DNA of 64,000 nt, taken from the NCBI RefSeq assembly GCF_027214045.1, contig NZ_JAPWHE010000006.1, positions 62,001 through 126,000 on the forward strand. Reading direction: 5' to 3'. The notes under the pieces are model-generated. The model searched no databases. It was not told where the DNA came from and worked only from the letters and a program-made list of their open reading frames with translations. Positions 1 to 8,525 of this stretch are shown in pieces. This stretch comes from Castellaniella denitrificans. Its GTDB lineage: Bacteria > Pseudomonadota > Gammaproteobacteria > Burkholderiales > Burkholderiaceae_B. Positions within the stretch are counted from its first letter, which is position 1. Each line of letters opens with the position of its first letter. The translations under genes and the position numbers were made by a program.

Positions 1-171
1 GATATCGGTCTGCCGCCCTTGGATCCGGCCGTCGATCGCGCCATGATCTGCGGCAGCCCGGCCATGCTGACCGACATCCGCGCCATGCTGGACGCCCGGG
101 GCTTCGTCGTTTCGCCGGGGGTCGGCGAACCGGGCGATTATGTCTACGAGCGTGCCTTCGCCGAAAAATGA
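1..171 (+). CDS. fpr: Ferredoxin--NADP reductase, C-terminal end (partial)
   Basis: The window opens inside this gene and only the last 56 codons are visible. The readable residues include MICGSPAML and end in GDYVYERAFAEK, which matches the C-terminus of bacterial ferredoxin/flavodoxin--NADP+ reductases (Fpr). The CGSP segment helps bind the nicotinamide, and the tail closes over the FAD. The enzyme exchanges electrons between NADPH and ferredoxin or flavodoxin in the cytoplasm and is often part of the oxidative-stress response, which fits the oxyR and dps genes a few kb downstream. The FAD-binding half lies outside the window, so the start and full length cannot be judged. Confidence 0.85.
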   Translation, partial: DIGLPPLDPAVDRAMICGSPAMLTDIRAMLDARGFVVSPGVGEPGDYVYERAFAEK

Positions 172-182
172 GCCTGGCGCGG

Positions 183-204
183 AGCCGCCCCGGCTTTTAT
201 TTTT
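183..204 (+). terminator. Probable intrinsic terminator after fpr
   Basis: A short hairpin (AGCCG, loop CCC, CGGCT) is followed by a T-rich run that reads TTTATTTTT. It lies 12 bases after the fpr stop and before the ridA start. The stem is only 5 bp, so it would be a modest terminator. Confidence 0.45.
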
Positions 205-257
205 CGCTATTGATCGGTACACTCTGATAGTCTTTTAACCATTACCGAGTGTCCACC

Positions 258-644
258 ATGAGCAAGGCAATCATCCATACCGATGCCGCCCCGGCCGCCG
301 TCGGCCCGTATTCCCAGGCGGTCAGCGCGCCGGCCGGCAAACTGGTCTTCCTGTCGGGCCAGATCGGGCTGGAACCCGGCACGGGCGAACTGGTGTCGGA
401 AAACTTCGAAGGCCAGGTCCGCCAGTCTTTCGCCAATATGCAGGCCGTCATCGAGGCGGCCGGCGGCACGCTGAGCGATATCGTCAAGCTGACCCTGTTC
501 CTGACGGACCTCAGCAAGTTCGCCAGCGCCAACGCCATCATGGCGGAAATCATTCCGCAACCCTACCCGGCGCGTTCGACCCTGGGGGTCGCCAGTCTGC
601 CCAAGGGCGCTCAATTCGAAGTCGAAGCCATTCTGGCGCTCTGA
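258..644 (+). CDS. ridA: RidA/YjgF family enamine/imine deaminase
   Basis: This 128-residue protein belongs to the RidA (YjgF/YER057c/UK114) family. Members hydrolyse reactive enamine and imine intermediates, such as 2-aminoacrylate made by PLP-dependent dehydratases, and so protect PLP enzymes. Visible signatures are GPYSQAV near the N-terminus, FLSGQIGL, a central VKLTLFLTDL stretch and the C-terminal FEVEAILAL; the length is normal for the family. The ATG at 258 is preferred over an in-frame GTG at 249 because it gives the usual RidA N-terminus. No strong Shine-Dalgarno is visible upstream. The gene lies between fpr and recG on the same strand, 30 bases before recG. The close recG neighbour suggests co-transcription. 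Confidence 0.92.
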   Translation: MSKAIIHTDAAPAAVGPYSQAVSAPAGKLVFLSGQIGLEPGTGELVSENFEGQVRQSFANMQAVIEAAGGTLSDIVKLTLFLTDLSKFASANAIMAEIIPQPYPARSTLGVASLPKGAQFEVEAILAL

Positions 645-674
645 CATCCGCCGCCGTCCGCCGGGACACGCACC

Positions 675-2741
675 GTGAATTCGGCTGAAAAGCCGCGCCG
701 GGCCGTGACCGGCGCCCGAAAGCCGGCAGGCGTGCCGCAAGCACGCCTGTTCGAACGCCTGGGCCTGCGCACGGCCGCCGATTTCGCGACGCACCTGCCG
801 CTGCGCTACGAGGACGAGACCCGCATCACACCCATTGGCGATGCCCGACCCGGCGTTCACGCGCTGTTCGAAGGCGAGATTGCCGACAGCGAAATCCGCT
901 TCGGTCCCCGGCGGACGCTGCAGGCCACGCTGACCGACGATTCCGGCCGCCTGGGCCTGCGCTGGCTGCACGTCTACCCGGGGCAGCAGGCCCGTCTGCA
1001 TGCCGGTCGCCGGATCCGTGCACGGGGCGAAGTCCGGGCGGGTTTTCATGGCCTGGAAATCGTGCATCCGCTGGTGACGGAGCCGGACAAGCCGCTGCCC
1101 GACACCCTGACGCCCGTCTACCCCACGACCCAGGGCCTGTCCCAGTCCGCTCTGCGCAAGGCCATCGCCCGCTCCCTGGACGAAGCCGACCTGGGCGATA
1201 CCTTGCCGTCCGCCGTGCGCGAAGCCTACGGGCTCGCCGATTTCGAGCCATCCCTGCGTCTGCTGCACAATCCGGGGCCGGATATTTCCCTGGACTCGCT
1301 GGCCCGGCACAGTCATCCCGCCTGGCGGCGCATCAAGTTCGATGAGTTGCTGGCGCAGCAACTGGCCCTGGCCGATGCCCGGGCCGCACGCCGCGCTCAG
1401 TCCGCGCGCAGTCTGCGGGGGGATGGCGGCCTGACGGGCCGCCTGCTGGCCGGCCTGCCGTTCGCGCCCACCGGCGCCCAGTCCCGCGCCGCGGCGCAGA
1501 TCGGCGAGGACCTGGCGCGCACGCACCCCATGCATCGTCTGTTGCAGGGCGATGTGGGCAGCGGCAAGACGCTGGTGGCGGCGCTCGCGGCCGCCCAGGC
1601 CATCGAGGCCGGCGCCCAGGTCGCCGTGATGGCGCCCACGGAAATCCTGGCGGAGCAGCTCTGGCGCAAGCTGTCCGATTGGCTGGGGCCGCTGGGTGTG
1701 GCGCCGGTCTGGCTGGCTGGCGGCCTGCCGGCCGCCGAGCGTCGCCAGGCCCTGCGGGCCATGGCGTCCGGCGAGGCCCGGCTGGCGGTCGGTACCCAGG
1801 CCCTGATCCAGGACAAGGTGGAATTCGAATCGCTGGGACTGGTGATCAGCGACGAGCAACACCGTTTCGGCGTCGGGCAGCGCCTGGCACTGAATCTCAA
1901 GGGCGACCGGGCCCGGTTCCGCCCGCACCAGCTCAGCATGAGCGCCACACCCATTCCGCGCACCCTGGCGATGGCCTTTTTTGCCGACATGGACGTCTCG
2001 GTGCTGGATGAACTGCCGCCGGGCCGGGTGCCGGTGCGCACGCGCCTGTTCGACGACCGGCGTCGCGACGAGGTCCTGGCCCGCGTGGGCGAGGTTGTGC
2101 GCGCCGGGCGCCAGGCCTACTGGGTCTGCCCCCTGGTCGAGGAAAGCGAAGCCCTGCAGTTGCAGACGGCCGTCGATACCCATGAATTGCTGTGCGCGGC
2201 CTTGCCGGATCTGCGCATCGGCCTGATGCACGGCCGCCTGCCGGCACGGGAAAAATCGGCGGTCATGGACGCCTTTCGCGCTGGGGACACCGACTTGCTG
2301 GTCGCAACCACCGTCATAGAGGTCGGTGTCGACGTGCCCAACGCCGGCCTGATGGTGATCGAACACGCCGAACGCTTCGGTCTGGCGCAATTGCATCAGT
2401 TGCGTGGCCGGGTAGGGCGGGGCGGCGGCGAGGCCACCTGCGTCCTGCTGTACCAGCCGCCCTTGTCGGCCATCGCCCGGGAGCGCCTGCGGGCCATGTA
2501 CGAGACGACCGATGGGTTCGAGATCGCGCGCCGCGACCTGGCCCAGCGCGGGCCGGGCGAGCTGCTGGGTTTGCGGCAGTCTGGGCAGGCTTTGCTGCGC
2601 TTCGCCGACCTGGACTCCGATGAAGACCTGCTCGAGCAGGCCCGCGAGGCGGCCGCCTGGCTGTCGGCCGAGTTTCCCGAGCATGCCCGCGCCCACCGGC
2701 AACGCTGGATGGCGGGCGCCGACCAGTATCTGCGCAGTTGA
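675..2741 (+). CDS. recG: ATP-dependent DNA helicase RecG
   Basis: RecG is a superfamily 2 helicase that remodels stalled replication forks and Holliday junctions. The 688 residues fit the family. The N-terminal third holds the wedge/OB domain. The helicase core has Walker A GDVGSGKT near residue 290, TEILAEQ, the DEQH box (SDEQHRFGVGQR) near residue 391, SATPIPRTLA, and the C-terminal lobe with VATTVIEVGVDVPNA and QLRGRVGRGG. The carboxy-terminal RGPGELLGLRQSG stretch is the typical RecG TRG-type hairpin region. Translation most likely starts at the GTG at 675; no closer ATG gives a full N-terminus. The stop codon is 11 bases before oxyR, an arrangement consistent with a ridA-recG-oxyR transcription unit. 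Confidence 0.97.
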   Translation: MNSAEKPRRAVTGARKPAGVPQARLFERLGLRTAADFATHLPLRYEDETRITPIGDARPGVHALFEGEIADSEIRFGPRRTLQATLTDDSGRLGLRWLHVYPGQQARLHAGRRIRARGEVRAGFHGLEIVHPLVTEPDKPLPDTLTPVYPTTQGLSQSALRKAIARSLDEADLGDTLPSAVREAYGLADFEPSLRLLHNPGPDISLDSLARHSHPAWRRIKFDELLAQQLALADARAARRAQSARSLRGDGGLTGRLLAGLPFAPTGAQSRAAAQIGEDLARTHPMHRLLQGDVGSGKTLVAALAAAQAIEAGAQVAVMAPTEILAEQLWRKLSDWLGPLGVAPVWLAGGLPAAERRQALRAMASGEARLAVGTQALIQDKVEFESLGLVISDEQHRFGVGQRLALNLKGDRARFRPHQLSMSATPIPRTLAMAFFADMDVSVLDELPPGRVPVRTRLFDDRRRDEVLARVGEVVRAGRQAYWVCPLVEESEALQLQTAVDTHELLCAALPDLRIGLMHGRLPAREKSAVMDAFRAGDTDLLVATTVIEVGVDVPNAGLMVIEHAERFGLAQLHQLRGRVGRGGGEATCVLLYQPPLSAIARERLRAMYETTDGFEIARRDLAQRGPGELLGLRQSGQALLRFADLDSDEDLLEQAREAAAWLSAEFPEHARAHRQRWMAGADQYLRS

Positions 2742-2752
2742 GAGGAACCCTC

Positions 2753-3709
2753 ATGACGCTGACCGAACTGAAATACATCGTCGCCGTGGCGCGCGAGCGC
2801 CATTTCGGGCGGGCCGCGGAAGCCTGTTTCGTCAGCCAGCCCACGCTGTCCGTGGCCATTCGCAAACTCGAGGAGGAACTGGGCGTGGTGCTGTTCGAGC
2901 GCGGTGGCGCCGAGGTCGGCATCACGCCCATCGGCCTGCGCGTCGTCGCCCAGGCCCAGAAGGTTCTGGAAGAGGGTGCCAATCTGCGCGAAATCGCCCG
3001 CCAGGGGCACGACCCGCTGGAAGGTCCGCTGCGCGTCGGCGTGATCTACACCGTGGGGCCGTACCTGCTGCCTTACCTGGTACCCGAGCAGATCCGCCGC
3101 ACCCCCCAGATGCCGTTGCTGCTCCAGGAAAATTACACCGCGCGGCTGCTGGAGTTGCTGAGGCAGGGCGAGATCGACTGCGCCATCGTCGCCCTGCCGC
3201 TGCCCGACACCGGCCTGTCTCAATGCGCTCTGTACGACGAACCTTTCTACGTCGCCCTGCCGCACAGTCATCCCTGGGCACAGGAAGCGCAGATCGATTC
3301 CGCCCGCCTGAAGGAAGAGACCATGCTGTTGCTGGGTGCCGGCCATTGCTTCCGCGACCAGGTGCTGGAAGTCTGCCCGGAACTGTCCCGTTTCTCGGCC
3401 TCCAGCGAAGGCATCCAGCGCACTTTCGAGGGGTCCTCGCTGGAAACCATCCGCCATATGGTGGCCGCGGGCATCGGCATCACCGTCCTGCCGGCGAGCG
3501 CTCTGGGCATGCAGGGCGTCGAAAGCCGGCTGCTGCGTTTCGTGCCGTTCAAGCCGCCGGCCCCCGATCGGCGTGTGGTGCTGGTCTGGCGCAAGAGCTT
3601 CCCACGCCAGGCGGCCATCGAAGCCTTGATCCAGGCGGTGCGCCACTGCGGCATGCCGGGCGCGACCATGCTGGAGGATGCGGCTCCTGTGGCCACCGAA
3701 GCGGACTGA
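2753..3709 (+). CDS. oxyR: Hydrogen peroxide-sensing LysR-type regulator OxyR
   Basis: This 318-residue LysR-type regulator is identified as OxyR by its redox pair. With the ATG at 2753 the cysteines in GHCFRDQVLEVC fall at residues 199 and 208, the same numbers as in E. coli OxyR, where peroxide forms the activating disulfide. The winged helix occupies about residues 1-60 (FVSQPTLSVAIRKLEEELG), followed by the effector-binding domain. An AGAGGA ribosome site lies 7 bases before the chosen start. Upstream recG ends 11 bases before it. The next gene is dps, a classic OxyR target in many bacteria, so local control of dps is likely but inferred. Confidence 0.97.
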   Translation: MTLTELKYIVAVARERHFGRAAEACFVSQPTLSVAIRKLEEELGVVLFERGGAEVGITPIGLRVVAQAQKVLEEGANLREIARQGHDPLEGPLRVGVIYTVGPYLLPYLVPEQIRRTPQMPLLLQENYTARLLELLRQGEIDCAIVALPLPDTGLSQCALYDEPFYVALPHSHPWAQEAQIDSARLKEETMLLLGAGHCFRDQVLEVCPELSRFSASSEGIQRTFEGSSLETIRHMVAAGIGITVLPASALGMQGVESRLLRFVPFKPPAPDRRVVLVWRKSFPRQAAIEALIQAVRHCGMPGATMLEDAAPVATEAD

Positions 3710-3803
3710 CGCAAACGCCCGATATGCCGGAATCGATCAATGCAAAGGGTTTTCCCTATGTTATTCTGAAGGCGTCCGATCGATTTCTAGAAGGAGCAAC
3801 CTT

Positions 3804-4331
3804 ATGGCCAAGACCGTCAAGAAAACCAGTCCGAAGAAATCCTCCATCGCGCCGTCCAGCGGCCTGCCCATCGACATCGGCATTTCCGCCGAGGACCGCG
3901 CCGAGGTCGTCGCGGAACTGTCCAAAACGCTGGCGGACACCTACACGCTGTACCTGATGACCCACAACTTCCACTGGAACGTCACGGGGCCCATGTTCAG
4001 CACGCTGCACCAGATGTTCATGACCCAATACACGGAAATCTGGCAGGCGCTGGACGCCATCGCCGAGCGCATCCGCGCCCTGGGGCATTACGCACCTGGC
4101 ACCTATGCCGAATATGCGCGGCTCAGCTCGATCGCCGAGCCCGCGTCGGTGCCTTCGGCCGAGGACATGCTGCGCATGCTGGTCGACGGCAACGAATCGG
4201 TCGCGCGCACCGCACGCCGGGCCTTCCAGTGCGCCGACGCCGTGAACGATCAGCCCACGGCCGACTTGCTCACGCAGCGCCTGGACGTGCATGAAAAGAA
4301 CGCCTGGATGTTGCGCAGCCTGCTGGCCTGA
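3804..4331 (+). CDS. dps: Dps family ferritin-like DNA-protection protein
   Basis: This 175-residue protein is a Dps miniferritin, which oxidises Fe(II) with peroxide, stores the iron in a dodecamer and can coat DNA. The ATG at 3804 has a strong AAGGAG seven bases upstream. The lysine-rich N-terminus (MAKTVKKTSPKK) is a typical DNA-binding tail. Ferroxidase residues are visible: H57 in HNFHWN, H69 in TLHQM, D84 and E88 in QALDAIAERI. The position equivalent to E. coli Asp67 is Met73 here rather than an acid. The gene follows oxyR, and a TATTCT -10-like element at 3762-3767 lacks a good -35, as expected for an activator-dependent promoter; OxyR control is inferred. Confidence 0.95.
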   Translation: MAKTVKKTSPKKSSIAPSSGLPIDIGISAEDRAEVVAELSKTLADTYTLYLMTHNFHWNVTGPMFSTLHQMFMTQYTEIWQALDAIAERIRALGHYAPGTYAEYARLSSIAEPASVPSAEDMLRMLVDGNESVARTARRAFQCADAVNDQPTADLLTQRLDVHEKNAWMLRSLLA

Positions 4332-4335
4332 CCTC

Positions 4336-4375
4336 ATATCCACGCGTTGTTGCGCGACCCCGCGCAACGCGATAT
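4336..4375. other. GC-rich hairpin after dps
   Basis: Immediately after the dps stop there is a nested inverted repeat. Outer arms ATATC/GATAT enclose CGCGTTG/CAACGCG, with a further TTGCGCG/CGCGCAA option inside. There is no T-tract, so it is more likely a 3' mRNA-stabilising structure or the first half of a termination region than a terminator itself. Confidence 0.5.
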
Positions 4376-4380
4376 CGGGA

Positions 4381-4419
4381 AAACCCCCGTATGGCGCAAT
4401 GGCCGCTATCCGGGGGTTT
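4381..4419 (+). terminator. Putative terminator between dps and the next gene
   Basis: Arms AAACCCCCG (4381-4389) and CGGGGGTTT (4411-4419) form a 9-bp stem that ends in A-T pairs, followed by T-rich sequence (TATTCTTTT). The large 21-base loop weakens the call. It separates dps from the binding-protein gene. Confidence 0.5.
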
Positions 4420-4455
4420 CGTGTATTCTTTTCCAGGTCTTTCACAGGAGGTTTT

Positions 4456-5577
4456 ATGAACGTACGCTTTACGCCGATGGCAGCCGCACTGGGTCTGGCC
4501 GCCGGCATGATGCTTTCTTCCGTGGCGCATGCCGATACCATCCGCATCGCCATCGCGGGGCCCTTCACCGGGGCGTTGACCCAGTACGGAGACATGGTCA
4601 AGGAAGGCGTGGACACGGCGATCGAGACCATCAACGCCAATGGCGGCGTGCTGGGCAACAAGCTGGAAGCCGTTGTGATCGACGACGGCTGCGAGCCCAA
4701 ACAGGGCCCGGTCGTGGCCAACCGCGTCGTCAATGAAAAGATCCACTACGTCGTAGGCCACGTGTGCTCGGGCGCCACGATCGCCGCGACGCCCGTCTAC
4801 AACAACGAAGGCGTGGTCATGATTTCCCCGTCCGCCACCTCGCCCCTGGTGACCGACGGCAAGAACTACGACATGATCTTCCGCACCATCGGCCGTGACG
4901 ACCAGCAAGGTCCCGCCGCCGCGGAATTCATCGCTCAAAAGGTCAAGCCCAAGGCCGTGGCCGTGCTGCACGACAAGCAATCGTACGGCCAGGGCATCGC
5001 CACCGCCGTCAAGGCGGATCTCGAAAAGGCCGGCATCAAGGTCGTTCTGTTCGAAGGCATCAACGCCGGCGACAGCGACTATTCCGCCGTGATCACCAAA
5101 CTGAAGTCCTCGGGCGCCGACTTCGTCTACTACGGCGGCTACCATCCCGAAATGGGCCTGTTGCTGCGCCAAGGCGCAGAACAGGGCCTGCAGGCCAAAT
5201 TTATGGGCCCCGAAGGCGTGGGCAACCCGGACATCAATGCCATCGCCGGCCCGGCCGTTGAAGGCATGCTGGTGACCCTGCCGGCCGACTTCACCTCCGA
5301 TCCGGCCAATGCGTCCGTGGTCAAGGCCTTCAAGGACAAGAACCGCAACCCGGGCGGCGCCTTCCAGTTGACCGCCTACTCCGCCGTCGAAGCCATCGCC
5401 GCCGGCATCAAGGGCGCGGGCAAGGACGATCCGGCCAAGGTCGCCGCCTGGCTGCATGGCCACTCGGTCAAGACCCCGATTGGCGACATCGCGTGGAACA
5501 AGCAGGGCGACCTCAAGTCCTTCAAGTTCGACGTCTTCACCTGGCATGCCGACGGTTCCAAGTCCGTCTTCAAGTAA
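4456..5577 (+). CDS. Branched-chain amino-acid ABC transporter periplasmic binding protein (first paralogue)
   Basis: The 373-residue product is a Leu/Ile/Val-binding (LivJ/LivK, peripla_BP_6) protein that delivers amino acids to a membrane ABC importer. A signal peptide ending SSVAHA is cleaved before DTIRIAIAGPFTG. Diagnostic stretches include AIETINANGG, VIDDGCEPKQGP, FRTIGRDDQQGP and YYGGYHPEMG. The AGGAGG ribosome site four bases before the ATG at 4456 is very strong and suggests high expression. No permease or ATPase follows it: it is a single gene ended by a terminator at 5616. It is closely similar to the binding protein at 11060, which does sit beside livHMGF, so it probably feeds that transporter with a different ligand preference. 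Exact ligand unknown. Confidence 0.93.
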   Translation: MNVRFTPMAAALGLAAGMMLSSVAHADTIRIAIAGPFTGALTQYGDMVKEGVDTAIETINANGGVLGNKLEAVVIDDGCEPKQGPVVANRVVNEKIHYVVGHVCSGATIAATPVYNNEGVVMISPSATSPLVTDGKNYDMIFRTIGRDDQQGPAAAEFIAQKVKPKAVAVLHDKQSYGQGIATAVKADLEKAGIKVVLFEGINAGDSDYSAVITKLKSSGADFVYYGGYHPEMGLLLRQGAEQGLQAKFMGPEGVGNPDINAIAGPAVEGMLVTLPADFTSDPANASVVKAFKDKNRNPGGAFQLTAYSAVEAIAAGIKGAGKDDPAKVAAWLHGHSVKTPIGDIAWNKQGDLKSFKFDVFTWHADGSKSVFK

Positions 5578-5615
5578 TCCGTTCCGTCCCGGGGCGTCAT
5601 GACGCCCCGGCGACG

Positions 5616-5652
5616 AAAACGGCGCGACCCTTCCGGGGCCGCGCCGTTTTTT
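5616..5652. terminator. Bidirectional intrinsic terminator
   Basis: The arms AAAACGGCGCG and CGCGCCGTTTT flank a 13-base loop, and the right arm runs on into TTTTTT. Because A-runs and T-runs flank both sides, it can end both the plus-strand binding-protein gene and the minus-strand ugp operon, which converge here. Confidence 0.85.
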
Positions 5653-5677
5653 CATGGCCGCGCCATGCCGGCGCGAC

Positions 5678-6754
5678 TCAGTCCTGGATGCGCTTTCCGG
5701 TTTCGGCGTCGAACCAGTGCGCCGGGTGCTCGCCATCCGGCCCCAGCGTGATCTCGTCGCCGGGCGACAGGGCGCGGCTTCGGGTTTCGGATACGGCGCA
5801 GCGCAGGACCAGTGCCTGATCACCCCAGCGGGCATGGATCAGCTGTTCGGACCCCAGGATCTCGATCATCTCGACCCGGGCTTGCAAGCCCGGCGCGCCG
5901 AGCTTCAGGTGTTCCGGGCGCAGCCCCAGGATCAGACCGTGCGCGGCGGATCGAGGGGGCGCGGCCAGGGGCAGGGCGGCACCGTCCGGGCCGACGGCCC
6001 GGCCCTGGACATCGGTGTCCACCCGCAGCAGATTCATCGGCGGCGAGCCGATGAAGCCGGCCACGAAGAGGGTGGCGGGCCGTTCAAAGACCTCGACAGG
6101 CGTGCCGATCTGTTCGGGCACCCCTTTGTTCATGACGATCATGCGGTGGGCCAGCGTCATGGCCTCGACCTGGTCATGGGTGACGTACAAGCTGGTGGTG
6201 CCCAGGCGCTGGTGCAGCTTCTGGATTTCCAGGCGCATCTGCACACGCAGCTTGGCGTCCAGGTTGGACAGGGGTTCGTCGAACAGGAAAACAGCCGGTT
6301 CGCGCACGATGGCGCGGCCCATGGCCACGCGCTGGCGCTGGCCGCCGGATAGCTGGCGCGGGCGCCGTTCCAGCAACTGCCCCAGTTCCAGGATGCGGGC
6401 GGCGTCCTCGACGCGGCGGCGGATTTCGCCGCGCCCCAGGCGGCGGATCTTCAGGCCGTAGGCCATGTTGTCGAAGACGCTCATGTGAGGGTAGAGCGCG
6501 TAGTTCTGGAACACCATGGCAATGTCGCGTTCTGCGGGTTCCAGGTCGTTGACGACCCGGTCGCCGATCGCGATTTCTCCGCCGGTGATGGTCTCCAGTC
6601 CCGCCACCATGCGCATCAGGGTCGATTTGCCGCAGCCTGACGGCCCGACGATCACGACGAATTCACCATTGCGGACTTCCATGTCGAGGCCGTGGATGAC
6701 AGCCACGTTGCCCGGATAAATCTTGCGCACGTTGCGGAAGCTGAGGGTTGCCAT
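5678..6754 (-). CDS. ugpC: sn-glycerol-3-phosphate ABC importer ATPase UgpC
   Basis: This 358-residue ABC ATPase energises glycerol-3-phosphate import. It has Walker [10 protein letters not shown] at residues 37-45, the ABC signature LSGGQ, Walker [16 protein letters not shown] and the switch histidine in [11 protein letters not shown]-terminal TOBE/MalK-type regulatory domain follows (SPPMNLLRV). Its length and architecture match the CUT1 ATPases UgpC and MalK; the binding protein and permeases next to it settle the choice for Ugp. It is the last gene of ugpBAEC, 15 bases after ugpE, and ends at a bidirectional terminator. E. coli ugp is under phosphate (PhoB) control; I could not identify a Pho box here. 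Confidence 0.95.
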   Translation of the reverse strand: MATLSFRNVRKIYPGNVAVIHGLDMEVRNGEFVVIVGPSGCGKSTLMRMVAGLETITGGEIAIGDRVVNDLEPAERDIAMVFQNYALYPHMSVFDNMAYGLKIRRLGRGEIRRRVEDAARILELGQLLERRPRQLSGGQRQRVAMGRAIVREPAVFLFDEPLSNLDAKLRVQMRLEIQKLHQRLGTTSLYVTHDQVEAMTLAHRMIVMNKGVPEQIGTPVEVFERPATLFVAGFIGSPPMNLLRVDTDVQGRAVGPDGAALPLAAPPRSAAHGLILGLRPEHLKLGAPGLQARVEMIEILGSEQLIHARWGDQALVLRCAVSETRSRALSPGDEITLGPDGEHPAHWFDAETGKRIQD

Positions 6755-6769
6755 GGGGAATGCGTTTTC

Positions 6770-7612
6770 CTATTTTTCTGAATCGACCAGGCCCTTGACG
6801 AACCATTTCTGCATCAGGATGACGACGGCCGCGGGCGGCAGCATCGCCAGCATGGCCGTAGCCATCACCAGATTCCATTCGGTGACGCTGTCACCCCCGG
6901 CGATCATGCGGCGGATGCCGACCACGACGGGGTACATGTTTTCGTGCGTGGTGATGATCAGCGGCCACAGATACTGGTTCCAGCCGTAGATGAACTGGAT
7001 CACGAACAGGGCGGCGATGCTGGTGCGCGACAGCGGCAGCAGGATGTCCTTGAAAAATCGCATGGGGCCGGCGCCGTCGATGCGCGCGGCCTCGACCAGT
7101 TCATCGGGCACGGTCAGGAAGAACTGCCGGAACAGAAAGGTGGCCGTGGCCGAGGCGATCAGCGGCAAGGTCAGGCCGGCGTAGCTGTTGAGCATGCCCA
7201 GGTCGGCGACCACCGCATAGGTGGGCGCGATGCGGACTTCCACGGGAAGCATCAGGGTGACGAAGATCATCCAGAAACACAGCATACGAAAGGGAAAGCG
7301 GAAGTACACCACGGCGAAGGCCGACAGCATGGAAATGACGATCTTGCCGATGGCGATCGCCAGGGCCATGAAGGTGCTGATCCACAGCATCCGGCCCACG
7401 GGCGGGGTATTGATCGCTCCGCCTTTCAGCACGGCCCAGTAGTTGTCCAGGAAGTGGGCGCCAGGGACCAGGGACATCGGCGCCCGGGCGACTTCCTGGG
7501 CCGTCTGGGTGGAGGCCACGAAAGCCACGTACAGCGGAAAGGCGATGACCGCCACACCCAGGATCAGCGTGAGGTGCGAGACGAGGTCGAGCAGCGGACG
7601 GCGTTCAACCAT
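6770..7612 (-). CDS. ugpE: sn-glycerol-3-phosphate ABC importer permease UgpE
   Basis: This 280-residue inner-membrane permease has about six transmembrane segments and the binding-protein-dependent transport signature [21 protein letters not shown], which docks on the ATPase. Its length equals E. coli UgpE. The ATG at 7612 is chosen over an upstream in-frame ATG because GGAGG lies six bases before it. It is 27 bases downstream of ugpA and pairs with UgpA as the membrane channel of the importer. Confidence 0.94.
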   Translation of the reverse strand: MVERRPLLDLVSHLTLILGVAVIAFPLYVAFVASTQTAQEVARAPMSLVPGAHFLDNYWAVLKGGAINTPPVGRMLWISTFMALAIAIGKIVISMLSAFAVVYFRFPFRMLCFWMIFVTLMLPVEVRIAPTYAVVADLGMLNSYAGLTLPLIASATATFLFRQFFLTVPDELVEAARIDGAGPMRFFKDILLPLSRTSIAALFVIQFIYGWNQYLWPLIITTHENMYPVVVGIRRMIAGGDSVTEWNLVMATAMLAMLPPAAVVILMQKWFVKGLVDSEK

Positions 7613-7639
7613 GGGCGCCTCCGGAAAGAGGGGCATCCA

Positions 7640-8524
7640 TCAGTAGTTCACCTTGCGGTCGACGTAGCGGAACTGCAGCGCCGTCAGGCCGATCACGATC
7701 AGCATCAGGATCACCGACTGGGCGGCGGAGGCGCCCAGGTCCAGGCCTTTGAATCCGGCGTTGTAGACTTTGTAGACCAGGATGTCGGTGGCGTGCCCGG
7801 GCCCGCCCTGCGTGACCACGTCGATTACCGCGAAGGTATCGAAGAAAGCGTAGATGAAGTTGATCACCAGCAGAAAGAAGGTCGTGGGCGAGAGCAGCGG
7901 AAACACGATGGTGCGGAAGCGCCGGAAGGGGCCCGCGCCGTCGATGGCGGCGGCCTCGATCAGCGAACGGGGGATGGACTGCAGGCCGGCCAGGAAGAAC
8001 AGGAAGTTGTAGGACACCTGCTTCCAGATCGAGGCGAAGACGACCAGCGCCATGGCGTCGGCGCCGTCCAGGCGCGGATTCCAGTCGAGGCCAAGCTGCG
8101 CCAGGTAGACCGCCAGGATGCCGACCGAGGGCGAGAACAGGAACAGCCACAGCACTCCGGCGACCGCCGCCGCGACCGCATAGGGCCAGATCAGCAGGGT
8201 CTTGTAGATGCCCGCGCCGCGCACCACGCGGTCGGCCATCACGGCCAGCAGCAGCGAGATCGCCAGTCCGCCGCAGGCCACCAGCGCAGAGAACCAGAGC
8301 GTGGTGCGAAACGAGCCCAGGTAGTCGGCGCTGGAGAACAGGTCCGCGAAATTGTCCAGCCCCGCGAACTGCGAGGACAGGCCGAAGGGGTCCTCCAGAC
8401 GGAAGGACTGCCACATAGCCTGGCCCGCAGGCCAGAAGAAGAACACCAGCGTGATGGCCAGTTGCGGCGCCAGCAGCAGCCAGGGCAGGCTGCGGTGGCG
8501 GAAAACGACGCGTTTCTCCATCAA
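7640..8524 (-). CDS. ugpA: sn-glycerol-3-phosphate ABC importer permease UgpA
   Basis: This 294-residue CUT1-family permease starts [10 protein letters not shown] and has six predicted membrane helices. The EAA loop reads [21 protein letters not shown]. Family members of this length that sit next to UgpE and UgpB are UgpA. The start is two bases after the ugpB stop, so translation is probably coupled; the adjacent ATG at 8521 is an alternative. It forms the heterodimeric channel with UgpE. Confidence 0.94.
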   Translation of the reverse strand: MMEKRVVFRHRSLPWLLLAPQLAITLVFFFWPAGQAMWQSFRLEDPFGLSSQFAGLDNFADLFSSADYLGSFRTTLWFSALVACGGLAISLLLAVMADRVVRGAGIYKTLLIWPYAVAAAVAGVLWLFLFSPSVGILAVYLAQLGLDWNPRLDGADAMALVVFASIWKQVSYNFLFFLAGLQSIPRSLIEAAAIDGAGPFRRFRTIVFPLLSPTTFFLLVINFIYAFFDTFAVIDVVTQGGPGHATDILVYKVYNAGFKGLDLGASAAQSVILMLIVIGLTALQFRYVDRKVNY

Positions 8525-8525
8525 C

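Noticed and set aside
207-2702. Very long open frame antisense to recG and ridA
   Set aside because: High-GC genes leave long open frames on the opposite strand. The translation is low-complexity with no domain, while RecG on the plus strand is unmistakable.
5877-5895. Palindrome CGGGCTTGCAAGCCCG inside ugpC
   Set aside because: It resembles the core of the 25869 repeat but lies in coding sequence and fits ordinary codon use, so it is probably coincidence.
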